Assembly (NCBI GenBank): GCA_002404345.1
Contig: DHJN01000054.1
Span: 493 to 35,292, forward strand
Source of the DNA: Actinobacteria bacterium UBA4719
Lineage (GTDB): Bacteria; Actinomycetota; Actinomycetes; Actinomycetales; Dermatophilaceae
Direction of reading: 5' to 3'
Length of the DNA: 34,800 bases
The translations under genes and the position numbers were made by a program. Under the pieces are notes generated by a model. The model did no database searches and had not been told where the DNA came from. It saw only the letters and a list, made by a program, of their open reading frames with translations. This document shows positions 24,240-32,447 of this stretch, in pieces (positions within the stretch are counted from its first letter, which is position 1; each line of letters opens with the position of its first letter).

Positions 24240-25189
24240 CCCCTCATCTCCGACCGGTGCTCGAGGAACCACTGGTACGTCGCCAGGATGCCTTCTCGCA
24301 GGGGCACCTTGGCCTTCCAGCCAAGATCGTTGATCCGACTGACATCCAACAACTTACGGAGTGTGCCGTCCGGTTTGGATGGGTCCTGAACGAGCCTGCC
24401 TGAGTAGCCCACGACGTCAGCGACGATCTCGGCCAGCTCCCGGATGGTCACATCCTGGCCGACGCCGACGTTGATGGTTTCAGCGGAGTCGTAGTTCTCC
24501 ATCAGGAACAGGCATGCCTCAGCAAGGTCGTCGACGTGGAGGAACTCTCGGCGGGGGGTTCCAGTGCCCCACAAGACGACCTCTTTTGCCCCGCTCTCCT
24601 TCGCCTCGTGGAATCGACGGATGAGAGCAGGCAGGACATGCGAGCCCTGGATATCGAAGTTGTCATTCGGCCCGTAGAGGTTGGTCGGCATCGCCGAGAT
24701 CCAGTGCCGGCCGTGCTGTCGCCGGTTAGCCTGCACCTGCAGGATGCCGGCAATCTTGGCGATGGCATAGGCATCGTTGGTCGGTTCTAAGGCGCCGGTC
24801 AGAAGGCTCGACTCCTTGATCGGCTGCTCGGCGAACTTGGGGTAGATGCACGACGAGCCGAGGAAGAGCAACCGGTCAACGCCCATCTCCTCGGCTGCGT
24901 CCATGAGGTTGAGCTGGATCCGCAGGTTGTCGCTGAGGAAGTCCGCAGGGTAGGTGCTGTTGGCCAGAATCCCCCCGACACGCGCCGCAGCGTCGATGAC
25001 AAGGTCAGGCTGTTCGCGGTCAAAGAACGCGCTCGTCGCCTCACGATCCCGCAGGTCAACCTCGGCCGAGGTCGCACCGATCAGTGAGGTGAAGCCTTGC
25101 TCGCTGAGGTGCCGCCAGATGGCCGAGCCGACAAGCCCGCGGTGCCCAGCGACGTAAACCCTTTGATGCTTGTCCAGGTGCGTATCCAC
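24236..25189 (-). CDS. fcl (wcaG): GDP-L-fucose synthase
   Basis: 317 residues from GTG 25189 behind GGGGAA. Extended SDR: VYVAGHRGLVGSAIWRHL (11-28, NADP-binding), RVGGILANSTYPADFL (70-85), LFLGSSCIYPKFAEQP with the catalytic Ser, NDAYAIAKIAG with Y141 and K145, and MPTNLYGPNDNFD. The enzyme epimerises and reduces GDP-4-keto-6-deoxymannose to GDP-L-fucose. The substrate is made by the gmd product encoded at 26743. The two pathway genes point away from each other with an insertion sequence between them. gmd and fcl are often adjacent and co-directional, so rearrangement here is possible. Confidence 0.94.
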   Translation of the reverse strand: MDTHLDKHQRVYVAGHRGLVGSAIWRHLSEQGFTSLIGATSAEVDLRDREATSAFFDREQPDLVIDAAARVGGILANSTYPADFLSDNLRIQLNLMDAAEEMGVDRLLFLGSSCIYPKFAEQPIKESSLLTGALEPTNDAYAIAKIAGILQVQANRRQHGRHWISAMPTNLYGPNDNFDIQGSHVLPALIRRFHEAKESGAKEVVLWGTGTPRREFLHVDDLAEACLFLMENYDSAETINVGVGQDVTIRELAEIVADVVGYSGRLVQDPSKPDGTLRKLLDVSRINDLGWKAKVPLREGILATYQWFLEHRSEMRG

Positions 25190-25287
25190 TCGCTTCCCCT
25201 TCCCTAGTCACATCGATAATCCTAGAGGAAGGCCCTCACGGCCAGTGGTGCCCGCCGAAACAGAGCAGACTGCCTTGTTGCCGCACG

Positions 25288-26532
25288 TCAAGATGCCCGC
25301 GTACGGGTCTTCGTTGCCTCACGAGTGGATGCCCGCGTGGCAGTTGGTGTTTTGACCGGCAACCGGGTCGGTGGGTGCTTGGCCCGCACCAGCGTCAGGA
25401 GCTTGTCCTGCAGGGCGGTGATGTCTCGTCGGATCTGGGCTGGGTTGAGCTGCTCGTACCGGCCGCGAAGGCCGACCTTGATCTGTTTCGGGACGCGTTT
25501 GTCGGCCAGGACACGCTGGTAGGGGGTCTTGGCGATGTCGTAGCGCTTGGTGACCTTCGCCCCATGGCGGTGTTTCTCGACCAGTTTCTGCTGGGGTGAG
25601 AAGAAGTTCGTCTGTAGCCTCAGCAGTGCGTAGATGCCGTTGAGCAGCTCCAGCTCGGCGCCGGTGTCGTAGCGGTGGTAGCCCACCGCGCGACGCACCA
25701 CCGACCAGTTCTTCTGCTCCACATAGGCGCCGTCATTCTTGTTGCCCGACCGTGAGCGGGTAAAGGTCAGCTCCTCTTGCTCGCAGTACGCCAGCAGGTG
25801 GGCGTTGATGAACTCGGTGCCGCTATCGGAATCCAAGCCTCGGATCGGGAACGGGAACGCGCCCCGCAGCTCGACCAGAGCCTCGAACACCCACTTCTGG
25901 GCCTTGTTGCGCACCGCCTTCGTCTCGGTCCAACCAGTGAAAACGTCTGTGACAGTTAAGGTTTGGGCAAACTCACCACGAGGGTCACCACCCTCATGGC
26001 CGACCAGGTCGATCTCCACAAACCCCGGCGCCTTCTCGTTCCACTGGGCCCACGTCCGGATCGGGATCTGGGACTTCAGCAGGCTGCCGGGTTTGGTGCC
26101 CGAGCGGCCCTTCAGTTGCAGACGCTTGCGTTCGCAGGCCAGCCGGCGGTCGATCGTGGCCGCCGACATCCCGCACAGCATCGCGGCCTGCGCGTCGTCC
26201 AGGTCCAACTCACCACAGGCACGTAGCCGGCCCACGATCTCAGGCAGAAATGGCGCCATCCGCTTACCCGCCGGGACGTCCGTCACCGCCCACACCTTGC
26301 GCAACGCCACCATCACGTCCTCGCCATACACCGGAGCCCGAGCCTTCCGAGGCGCCGGCACCCGGCGCGGTCCGAGCGCCTCCCGCAATGCCTTGCGGGC
26401 GTGGTCACGGTGCCACCCCGTCAGCTCACACAGCTCGTCCAGAACCTTGGACTTAGCCGCTCGCGACGACGACCGGTACCGCGTCGCCGTGGCCTTCGTA
26501 ACCGCCTTGCGTTGGCTCATCGTCAGTCCCAT
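25288..26532 (-). CDS. DDE (integrase-core) transposase
   Basis: 414 residues. An N-terminal helix-turn-helix region (ELTGWHRDHARKALREAL and LDDAQAAMLCGMSAATIDRRLA) is followed by an rve-type catalytic core: EIDLVGHEGG (D175), LDSDSGTEFIN (D236) and NDGAYVEQKN (E272). The D-to-E distance of 35 residues is the DD(35)E arrangement. A basic C-terminal tail includes TKTRTRAS. The stop codon and last residues are encoded by the left terminal repeat itself; the tail's repeated TRAS units reflect the repeated ACGCGGGCATC sequence. The IS family was not assigned with confidence; it resembles integrase-like transposases of ISNCY/IS481-like groups. Confidence 0.9.
   Translation of the reverse strand: MGLTMSQRKAVTKATATRYRSSSRAAKSKVLDELCELTGWHRDHARKALREALGPRRVPAPRKARAPVYGEDVMVALRKVWAVTDVPAGKRMAPFLPEIVGRLRACGELDLDDAQAAMLCGMSAATIDRRLACERKRLQLKGRSGTKPGSLLKSQIPIRTWAQWNEKAPGFVEIDLVGHEGGDPRGEFAQTLTVTDVFTGWTETKAVRNKAQKWVFEALVELRGAFPFPIRGLDSDSGTEFINAHLLAYCEQEELTFTRSRSGNKNDGAYVEQKNWSVVRRAVGYHRYDTGAELELLNGIYALLRLQTNFFSPQQKLVEKHRHGAKVTKRYDIAKTPYQRVLADKRVPKQIKVGLRGRYEQLNPAQIRRDITALQDKLLTLVRAKHPPTRLPVKTPTATRASTREATKTRTRAS
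25290..25322. repeat. Left inverted terminal repeat of the insertion sequence
   Basis: AAGATGCCCGCGTA (25290-25303) and CGTTGCCTCAC (25312-25322) match the reverse complement of the right end (26616-26629 and 26597-26607). The spacer between the two blocks differs. A further ATGCCCGC unit lies inside at about 25329-25336. No clear target-site duplication is seen next to either end. Confidence 0.75.
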
Positions 26533-26596
26533 GTCCGAGGCTGGCCCGTCCCCAACAGGAAGACGCCGCCGCCACGCCGTGGGCGGGCATTTCTAC

Positions 26597-26629
26597 GTGA
26601 GGCAACGACCCCTGCTACGCGGGCATCTT
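26597..26629. repeat. Right inverted terminal repeat of the insertion sequence
   Basis: GTGAGGCAACG (26597-26607) and TACGCGGGCATCTT (26616-26629) mirror the left end. An inner GCGGGCAT occurs at 26583-26590. The multi-unit ends suggest several transposase-binding sites per terminus. Confidence 0.75.
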
Positions 26630-26710
26630 TGGTGAGTCAACTCGACTGTTGGACGACCTCACCAATGGCCCGATAGAATTGACCGGGTAAGATTATAGAA
26701 CCCCGCATGT

Positions 26711-26716
26711 TAGGGT
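26711..26716 (+). promoter_or_regulatory. Candidate -10 box of gmd
   Basis: TAGGGT, the same hexamer as at the dehydrogenase and acyltransferase genes. Here a transcription start near 26723 would leave a 20-nt leader that includes the GGGGGAG ribosome-binding site (26731-26737). No good -35 box lies 17-18 bp upstream. The box is about 80 nt from the insertion-sequence end. Confidence 0.4.
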
Positions 26717-26742
26717 CAGATCAGACTAACGGGGGAGCATTT

Positions 26743-27747
26743 GTGTCCAAGCGATCCGGGAACACGGTGCCAAAGAAAGCACTCATTACTGGGATCACGG
26801 GCCAGGATGGGTCATACATGGCGGAACTTCTGCTGGCCAAGGGGTACGAGGTGCATGGCCTCATCCGTCGCGCCAGTACTTTCAACACAGGCCGGATCGA
26901 GCACCTCTACGCCGATCCTCACGAACAGGGCGCCCGCCTCTTCCTGCACTATGCCGACCTGACCGAAGGCTCGCGTCTGGCGACCCTGCTGAGCCGCATC
27001 GCCCCGGAAGAGGTGTACAACCTCGCGGCGCAGAGCCACGTGCGGGTCAGTTTCGACGAGCCGGAGTACACAGCCGACTCCACTGCACTTGGCACGACGC
27101 GCCTGCTCGAGGCAATTCGGATGATCGACCTCAACTGTCGCTTCTACCAGGCGAGCAGCTCTGAGATGTTCGGCGCAACACCGCCTCCGCAGGACGAGGA
27201 CACGCCGTTCTATCCTCGCAGCCCCTACGGCGCAGCCAAGGTCTACGCGTACTGGATGACCCGCAACTACCGCGAGGCCTACGGCATGTTCGCCGTCAAC
27301 GGCATCCTCTTCAACCACGAGAGCCCTCGTCGTGGTGAGACTTTCGTGACGCGCAAGATCACCCGCAGCGTCGCCCGCATCAAAGCCGGCCTGGAGGACA
27401 CGCTCTTCATGGGCAACATCGACGCTGCCCGCGACTGGGGCTACGCCCCCGAGTACGTCGAGGCCATGTGGCGGATGTTGCAGCACGACACGCCAACCGA
27501 CTACGTCGTCGCCACCGGAACGTCGTACACCGTGCGCGACTTTCTGCGGTTCGCGTTCGAGCACGCCGGACTCGACTGGGAGGCATACGTCAAGTTCGAC
27601 GAGCGTTACCTCCGTCCCACGGAGGTGGACTCGCTGATAGGCGACCCGTCAAAGAGCGCTCGCGTACTCGGCTGGAAGCCTCAGGTTCTCCCTCCGGAGC
27701 TGGCTAGGATCATGGTGGAAGCGGATATGAGACTGCTGGCTGGATGA
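26743..27747 (+). CDS. gmd: GDP-mannose 4,6-dehydratase
   Basis: 334 residues from GTG 26743, chosen because GGGGGAG lies 5 nt upstream; the frame is open to ATG 26707 without a ribosome-binding site. Signatures: [19 protein letters not shown] (13-31), [38 protein letters not shown] (94-112), [10 protein letters not shown] with the catalytic Ser/Thr region, [12 protein letters not shown] (Y162, K166), and [17 protein letters not shown]. It converts GDP-mannose to GDP-4-keto-6-deoxymannose, used by the fcl product. GDP-mannose synthesis genes (manB/manC) are not in the window. Gene direction matches the flippase and polymerase that follow. Confidence 0.96.
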   Translation: MSKRSGNTVPKKALITGITGQDGSYMAELLLAKGYEVHGLIRRASTFNTGRIEHLYADPHEQGARLFLHYADLTEGSRLATLLSRIAPEEVYNLAAQSHVRVSFDEPEYTADSTALGTTRLLEAIRMIDLNCRFYQASSSEMFGATPPPQDEDTPFYPRSPYGAAKVYAYWMTRNYREAYGMFAVNGILFNHESPRRGETFVTRKITRSVARIKAGLEDTLFMGNIDAARDWGYAPEYVEAMWRMLQHDTPTDYVVATGTSYTVRDFLRFAFEHAGLDWEAYVKFDERYLRPTEVDSLIGDPSKSARVLGWKPQVLPPELARIMVEADMRLLAG

Positions 27748-27754
27748 GTGCATC

Positions 27755-28945
27755 GTGCTGCTGAAGCCGATTCTCTCGCTCTCGGGGGCCAGCGCGTTCT
27801 CAGTCGTCCTCGGGGCAGTCACCTGGGGTTACGTCGTTTCGCGCTTGACAGTGAGCGCCTGGGGCCAGACGGCCAGCGCCATCGGGATCGCGACCATGAT
27901 GGCTCTGGTGCTGTCAGGAGGACTGACCAACTGGCTGGTGAAGACGGGCAGCCAGCACGCCGAAGGCCGCGAGCTCGCGGGGACCATTCTCTGGTCGGCC
28001 TGGGCGGTGGTTGTCGGCTCAACCAGCGTGACGGCTGCGCTGGTGACAACAGGAGTGCTTCCAGTTGTCTGGCTTGCGACGAGCATCTTGGCGGGCGCCC
28101 TCGTAGTTCGGCAGATCGCAGTTGTGGGCTTGCTTGTCACAGAGCGATTCGGCCTCGTCGCCACACTGTCCGTCGCAGACAAGGCTGTCAGCGCTGTCGC
28201 ACTGTGCAGCGTGACCTATCTGGGGCGGGCAACTCCCAGTGTGCTGCTGCTCTGCCAGGCGCTCGGGTTGCTGATCGTCGCTGGCTGGCTGACTTTCAAG
28301 AGGGGGCGTTCGCCGCGCATATCGGTGAGGCAGCTCGGGAGAGCATGGAGGGACGCGGCCTCCTTTGGCCTCCCTCTTTGGGCGACCGCGGTGACAAACC
28401 TCGAGGTGCCAGTGGTGGCACGCATTGCAGGCACCGTCGAAGCCGGGTATTTCGCAGTGGGCGCCCGGTTCGTAGCTCCCTTTGCAATCATCGGTTCGTC
28501 AGCTGCGACGATCATCCTTCCCGTCAGCGCCAAGGGCAAAGTTGAGCTCTCTCGCGCCACGCTGCTGAGGCCCCGCACGGTGGCGCTGTTTGCCGCGGGG
28601 GCACTTCTGGTAGTTGTTGCCATGATCGCGACGCCCCTGCTCCTGAAAATACTCGGGCCCGAGTACGCACCGGCCACCGGCGTCGTTCGGGTCTACATCA
28701 TCGCTGCGGCGCTCGTCACTTTGACCCAGCCGGTCTACTCGTTGCTGCAAGGGTGGGGCGACATACGTTGGGCGGGGCGAGTCCTCGCCGCCGCAAGCTT
28801 CACGTCGTTGGCCGTGGCTGCCATGGGTGCGCGCATCGCCGGTGCACAGGGGGCCAGCCTGGGGTACTGCAGCGTCAATGTTGTGCTCTTGATCCTTGGC
28901 GTGTTCCGGCTCCGATCACACCCGCGAGTTGATATCAGTGCGTGA
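27755..28945 (+). CDS. Wzx-type polysaccharide flippase (module B)
   Basis: 396 residues, GTG start 7 nt after the gmd stop. Around twelve hydrophobic helices run from ILSLSGASAFSVVLGAVTWGYVVSR to LGYCSVNVVLLILGVFRLR, with ASFGLPLWATAVTNLEVPVVARIAGTVEAGYFAVGARF in the middle; the GYFAVGARF-type motif is typical of Wzx/MATE polysaccharide exporters. It would flip lipid-linked repeat units. It is not closely similar by eye to the flippase at 4773, consistent with a different repeat unit. The last codons overlap the next gene. Confidence 0.85.
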   Translation: MLLKPILSLSGASAFSVVLGAVTWGYVVSRLTVSAWGQTASAIGIATMMALVLSGGLTNWLVKTGSQHAEGRELAGTILWSAWAVVVGSTSVTAALVTTGVLPVVWLATSILAGALVVRQIAVVGLLVTERFGLVATLSVADKAVSAVALCSVTYLGRATPSVLLLCQALGLLIVAGWLTFKRGRSPRISVRQLGRAWRDAASFGLPLWATAVTNLEVPVVARIAGTVEAGYFAVGARFVAPFAIIGSSAATIILPVSAKGKVELSRATLLRPRTVALFAAGALLVVVAMIATPLLLKILGPEYAPATGVVRVYIIAAALVTLTQPVYSLLQGWGDIRWAGRVLAAASFTSLAVAAMGARIAGAQGASLGYCSVNVVLLILGVFRLRSHPRVDISA

Positions 28946-30215
28946 TTCTCGATCCCTTCCTCAGACCCGCACGGTGATGTCTGTGCGCCGATCTGAATCC
29001 TTCTCCCCGACCGTGCAGTGGCTCACCTTGGCGTCCTGTCTCCTGGCAACCATCTGGCCTATCCCCTATGTGCCCGCCGCAGCGCTCCTCTGGGTCTTAA
29101 TGCTGCCCATGACTGCTCCACGCCTGCGACTGCGACCACTCCTGGTTGTCTCTTCCTGCTTCTTGCTGACTCTGTGTTCGAATGTCGTGGTCGGAACGTT
29201 GAATGGCTCTCCACAACGCGACCTCGTCAAATTGGTAGTGGGCCTGTGCATCATGCTGCTCACAGTCCTCACGGTCACTGATCTGCTTTCTCGATCACTC
29301 CGGGCTCAATGGGGCCTGATCATCGGTCCACTCGGGTTGTCTCTGACTCTTGCGGCGGCGCTGTTCTGGGAGCCGGCGCCTGGCTACGACATCTGGAAAT
29401 ATGGCCTCGCCTGGCCGACGACGCTGGGAGTGGTCGGGTTTGGCGACTACTTCCTCGCGCGCGGGGCAAAGAGGTCCGGAGTGGCTCTCTTTCTCGGAAT
29501 AGCGGGAGTCCTTTTTGTCACGTCGTTTCGCTCGATGGGAGGCATTGTGCTGGCAGCCCTGCTCGTCAGCCTTAGTCGATCGAGCTCTGTCCAGGCTGAA
29601 CACCAGACCACTTCCGCCGGCGCGCCGCACTCCCGTCCCCACAGGAAAGGTATCTACACCTTGGGCGGCCTGGCGGCAAGCATCGCCATCGCTTCTTACG
29701 CTATGGGAAATGGCCTGTTCGGCACGGTTCTGCAGGCAAAGTGGCAAGAGCAAGGCGGCACCCCCTGGGCTGCTCTGATGAACGGGCGCCCCGAACTGCA
29801 GTTCTCACTCAATGTGTTGAAGACGAATTTCGTGGCCGGATATGGCGCGGGAAACCCGCTGCCGGCTGCCGCGGTTGAGAATGGGCACCTTGGGCTCAGC
29901 AATCTCACTCTCGGAGATCAGCTAAACCTTCTCGAACGAATCGCGTTTGTTCAGGTGAACGTGCACAGTTTCTTGCTGGACATGTGGCTGCAAGGCTCCG
30001 TGGTGGCAGTCGCCGGACCACTCTGTGCCGTCGTGATCGCCATAGCCGTATTTCTTGGAGGCAGAGCTCGGCCGACTCCCCTGGTCGCATTCTCGTCCCT
30101 CATCATCCTGTGGGACTTCCTATTCTCACCGATGACGTTCTTCTCACCTGTACTCTGGGGAATCGTTTTGGCCGTTCTTGTAGCGGAACTGGGAAGGCGA
30201 CGACTTCGTGACTGA
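28938..30215 (+). CDS. Polytopic Wzy polymerase / O-antigen-ligase-like protein (module B)
   Basis: 425 residues from GTG 28938, overlapping the flippase gene by 8 nt; GTG 28974 and ATG 28977 are alternatives nearer the first helix. About ten helices, for example LVKLVVGLCIMLLTVLTVTDLL and VVAVAGPLCAVVIAIAVFLGG, with a long hydrophilic loop (about 280-350) carrying NVLKTNFVAGYGAGNPLPA and NVHSFLLDMWLQGS. The N-x-H-S-x3-D pattern before a helix resembles the loop of Wzy/WaaL proteins. Polymerase is favoured because no lipid-A ligase is expected in this kind of organism. Confidence 0.75.
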   Translation: MRDSRSLPQTRTVMSVRRSESFSPTVQWLTLASCLLATIWPIPYVPAAALLWVLMLPMTAPRLRLRPLLVVSSCFLLTLCSNVVVGTLNGSPQRDLVKLVVGLCIMLLTVLTVTDLLSRSLRAQWGLIIGPLGLSLTLAAALFWEPAPGYDIWKYGLAWPTTLGVVGFGDYFLARGAKRSGVALFLGIAGVLFVTSFRSMGGIVLAALLVSLSRSSSVQAEHQTTSAGAPHSRPHRKGIYTLGGLAASIAIASYAMGNGLFGTVLQAKWQEQGGTPWAALMNGRPELQFSLNVLKTNFVAGYGAGNPLPAAAVENGHLGLSNLTLGDQLNLLERIAFVQVNVHSFLLDMWLQGSVVAVAGPLCAVVIAIAVFLGGRARPTPLVAFSSLIILWDFLFSPMTFFSPVLWGIVLAVLVAELGRRRLRD

Positions 30216-30981
30216 CTCCAGCCTGACGATTGTCACGGTCTGTCTGAACGACAGGACCGGACTTGAGCGGACTCTCTCCTCGGTTCTGGGCCAGTCGGTC
30301 CTCCCGGCCCAAGTAATCGTGGTGGATGGAGGCTCACGCGACGGAAGCGCGGAGCTGGCCGCCGCCCGGTCCGACGCACACCCTGTAGTGGAGAGCATCT
30401 CTGAGCCTGATCGCGGCGTCTATGACGCGATGAACAAGGGCCTGGCAAGAGCAAGCTCACGATACGTTCAATACTTGAATTCAGGCGATGCGCTCGCTGA
30501 CGCAGACGTGGTGGGCGATTTCGAAAACTTGGCGAGGAAGTCTGAATTTCCACTGACTGTTCACGGGTACACGGTTTTTGTGGACGGCTCAGGAGCGCCA
30601 ATCGGAAGATCTACCAATCTGCCTTATTCTTGGCTGGCCCATCTGCTCGGTCGGCAGATGCACGCGCATCCATCCACGTTTGTCAGTTCCGAGTTACTAC
30701 GTGTGATTGGTGGCTTCTCCCTCAACTACGGCCTAGCCGGTGACTACGATGCACTTCTGCGCGTATTTGCGGCCGCTCGCCCCGTGGACTGGAACAGGGA
30801 GGTCGCCAGGTTCTGGCCCGGCGGGATGTCTGAGGTGTCGGCGGCGAAGATCCCAGATCTCCTTCAGTCGGTGCGGCGAGACTTGTTGAACCCCGTCGGA
30901 ATCGCGGGGATTGCGGAGCAGGCCTGGTCCAAGGCGTTTGCGCTCAATCACCGTCGACGCCTCCGTCAAGGCCGGAAGTGA
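30208..30981 (+). CDS. Family 2 glycosyltransferase (WcaE/WfgS-like)
   Basis: 257 residues from GTG 30208, overlapping the polymerase stop. GT-A motifs: LTIVTVCLNDRTGLERTLSS (about 6-25), VIVVDGGSRDGSAELA (about 36-51), SEPDRGVYDAMNKGLARAS (about 65-83) and YVQYLNSGDAL (87-97), the last with the metal-binding GD pair. The EPDRGVYDAMNKG segment is a hallmark of the WcaE-like group found in colanic-acid-type clusters. It transfers one sugar to the lipid-linked intermediate; with GDP-fucose genes nearby a fucosyl donor is possible. Confidence 0.88.
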   Translation: MTDSSLTIVTVCLNDRTGLERTLSSVLGQSVLPAQVIVVDGGSRDGSAELAAARSDAHPVVESISEPDRGVYDAMNKGLARASSRYVQYLNSGDALADADVVGDFENLARKSEFPLTVHGYTVFVDGSGAPIGRSTNLPYSWLAHLLGRQMHAHPSTFVSSELLRVIGGFSLNYGLAGDYDALLRVFAAARPVDWNREVARFWPGGMSEVSAAKIPDLLQSVRRDLLNPVGIAGIAEQAWSKAFALNHRRRLRQGRK

Positions 30982-31913
30982 GCGGGACCGTCACGGCAGT
31001 CATCCCGACTACCGGCACCCGACAGGACCAGCTGCTCCGGGCGTTGGAGAGCGTGCGCCTGCAGTCTTATCCTGTGATCGAGACTGTCATTGTGGTGGAC
31101 GCTGACGAGTCTGCAACGTCGGGCGTCCGAGCCCTGGTGGCGAATCTGGACTTCCCTTGTCCCGTGATCATCGACCGGTTGGTCGGGTCCACGGGGCCGG
31201 CCGCTGCAAGAAATCGTGCCGTGGAGCTGTCGAATGGCGAGTGGGTCGCCCTTCTGGATGATGATGATGTCTGGGAAAGCAATAAACTTGCTAAACAACT
31301 GCCATGGGCAACGGCTCGTGATCTAGATGCCTGCGGGACAAGATCAACGTTGATGACGTCCACGGGCACGCTCATTTATCCCCGAAAGTTGCTGCACGTC
31401 GGCGACAACGTGGTCGACTACTTCTTTGGGTCTCCGTCGGCATTGCGGCCAGCGGCCTACATCGCTATGCCAAGTTTCTTGGTGCGACGAAATCTGTTGA
31501 TCGCACATCCCTTCCCGGAGCAATACCGGATCCTTGAAGACTACGCTTGGTTGATATCGCTTTATCGTTGTGGCGCACGGATCGCGGTGCACCCGGAAAC
31601 CTTGGTGCGCATCGACGAAATGGAGTCTCCTGACCGCCAGTCACGCCGAACCGATCCTCGTGTCGTCGCTGACTGGGGCGCGAAGATCCTGGGTGACTTT
31701 CCTGAAGCACAGGCGAACTTCATGGCGATCTTCCACGTGAGATCAGTAGCCGTGTCCGAAGGTTGGGCCAGTGCTCTGATCGCATGGGTGCGGGCGTGTA
31801 CTAGATGGCCGCCTCCGCGACTCCGTTCAGCAGCAGAGGGGTTGCTCATGGCGCTCCGCCCCGCTGTATTCCCAGTCTGGGTTCAGCGCGTGCTCAGGCA
31901 CATTCGACGGTAG
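30978..31913 (+). CDS. Family 2 glycosyltransferase
   Basis: 311 residues, GTG start overlapping the previous stop (GTGA). N-terminal VTAVIPTTGTRQDQLLRALES (about 5-25), ETVIVVDADES, TGPAAARNRAVELSNGEWVALLDDDDVWE with a four-Asp metal site (about 72-100), and RILEDYAWLISLYRCGARIA as the acceptor-site ED motif. Standard GT2 with a short amphipathic C-terminus that may touch the membrane. Last gene of the co-directional run that begins with gmd. Confidence 0.88.
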   Translation: MSGTVTAVIPTTGTRQDQLLRALESVRLQSYPVIETVIVVDADESATSGVRALVANLDFPCPVIIDRLVGSTGPAAARNRAVELSNGEWVALLDDDDVWESNKLAKQLPWATARDLDACGTRSTLMTSTGTLIYPRKLLHVGDNVVDYFFGSPSALRPAAYIAMPSFLVRRNLLIAHPFPEQYRILEDYAWLISLYRCGARIAVHPETLVRIDEMESPDRQSRRTDPRVVADWGAKILGDFPEAQANFMAIFHVRSVAVSEGWASALIAWVRACTRWPPPRLRSAAEGLLMALRPAVFPVWVQRVLRHIRR

Positions 31914-31967
31914 CGAACCAGGAACAAGAACCATGGAGCTGGGATAGGAACGCCTGCGGCCGAGTAG

Positions 31968-32429
31968 TCATCGGTCTGCCTCCCCAATCGGGACATCATC
32001 GCGGTCGCGCAGTTTGTGTGCTGGGACCCCGGCCCAGATTTCGAAGTCCCCTGTCGAGCTAGTCACCACCGAATTTGCTCCGACTATGGTTCCTCGACCG
32101 ATGCTCGTGACCCCGGGACCTCCGAGGACAACGCAGCCGGCCATAAGCCACACATCGTCGCCAATCTCGATTCTTTCGCAGCTCGTCAGATCATCGCTTA
32201 TATGTGCATCCGCCCTGCCAATAGTCACGCCCGGATAGATGGTGACATCGTTCCCGATAGACGCAAAGTTGGATACGACCACCCCCCGACCACTGTGATG
32301 AAGTGTCAGGTTCCGGCCTACGGGCACGCTCTTTGGCAGATCAACACCGAGAAGCACGAGACAGATACGCGCAGGCCGGGCGAGCCATCGTCCATTCCGC
32401 CAACTGATCAGCCGGGCCACGACGCTCAT
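31968..32429 (-). CDS. Hexapeptide-repeat acyltransferase (serine acetyltransferase/WcaB-like)
   Basis: 153 residues. A left-handed beta-helix pattern from about residue 40: LTLHHSGRGVVVSNFASIGNDVTIYPGVTIGR, then IEIGDDVWLMAGCVVLG, ITSIGRGTIVGANSVVTSS-like turns and IWAGVPAHKL. The His in LHHSG is the usual catalytic base region. Members O-acetylate sugars with acetyl-CoA; in capsule clusters they decorate the repeat unit. It is transcribed against the GT2 genes and convergent with them. No Shine-Dalgarno: TAGGGT ends 7 nt before the ATG. Confidence 0.87.
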   Translation of the reverse strand: MSVVARLISWRNGRWLARPARICLVLLGVDLPKSVPVGRNLTLHHSGRGVVVSNFASIGNDVTIYPGVTIGRADAHISDDLTSCERIEIGDDVWLMAGCVVLGGPGVTSIGRGTIVGANSVVTSSTGDFEIWAGVPAHKLRDRDDVPIGEADR

Positions 32430-32436
32430 GACTCAG

Positions 32437-32442
32437 ACCCTA
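32437..32442 (-). promoter_or_regulatory. Predicted -10 box giving a leaderless acyltransferase transcript
   Basis: Minus strand: TAGGGT, seven bases (CTGAGTC), ATG at 32429. Same hexamer and geometry as the dehydrogenase gene at the other end of the window. Confidence 0.5.
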
Positions 32443-32447
32443 GTTGA

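Larger units (their letters stand above)
25288..26631 (-). mobile_element. Insertion sequence of about 1.34 kb between fcl and gmd
   Basis: A single transposase gene (25288-26532) is flanked by imperfect inverted repeats of about 33 bp that share two blocks, plus an inner ATGCCCGC unit near each end. The exact outer borders are uncertain by a few bases because homology ends at CATCTT on both sides and no target duplication is recognisable. The element fills most of the gap between the divergent GDP-fucose genes. The transposase frame is intact, so the copy could still be active. Confidence 0.82.

Noticed and set aside
25284..26640. Target-site duplication around the insertion sequence
   Set aside because: GTCA occurs near both ends (25287-25290 and 26636-26639) but would make the two terminal repeats unequal by about seven bases, so it is probably chance.
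26679..26684. TTGACC as the -35 of gmd
   Set aside because: It is 26 bp from the TAGGGT box, too far for a normal promoter spacing.
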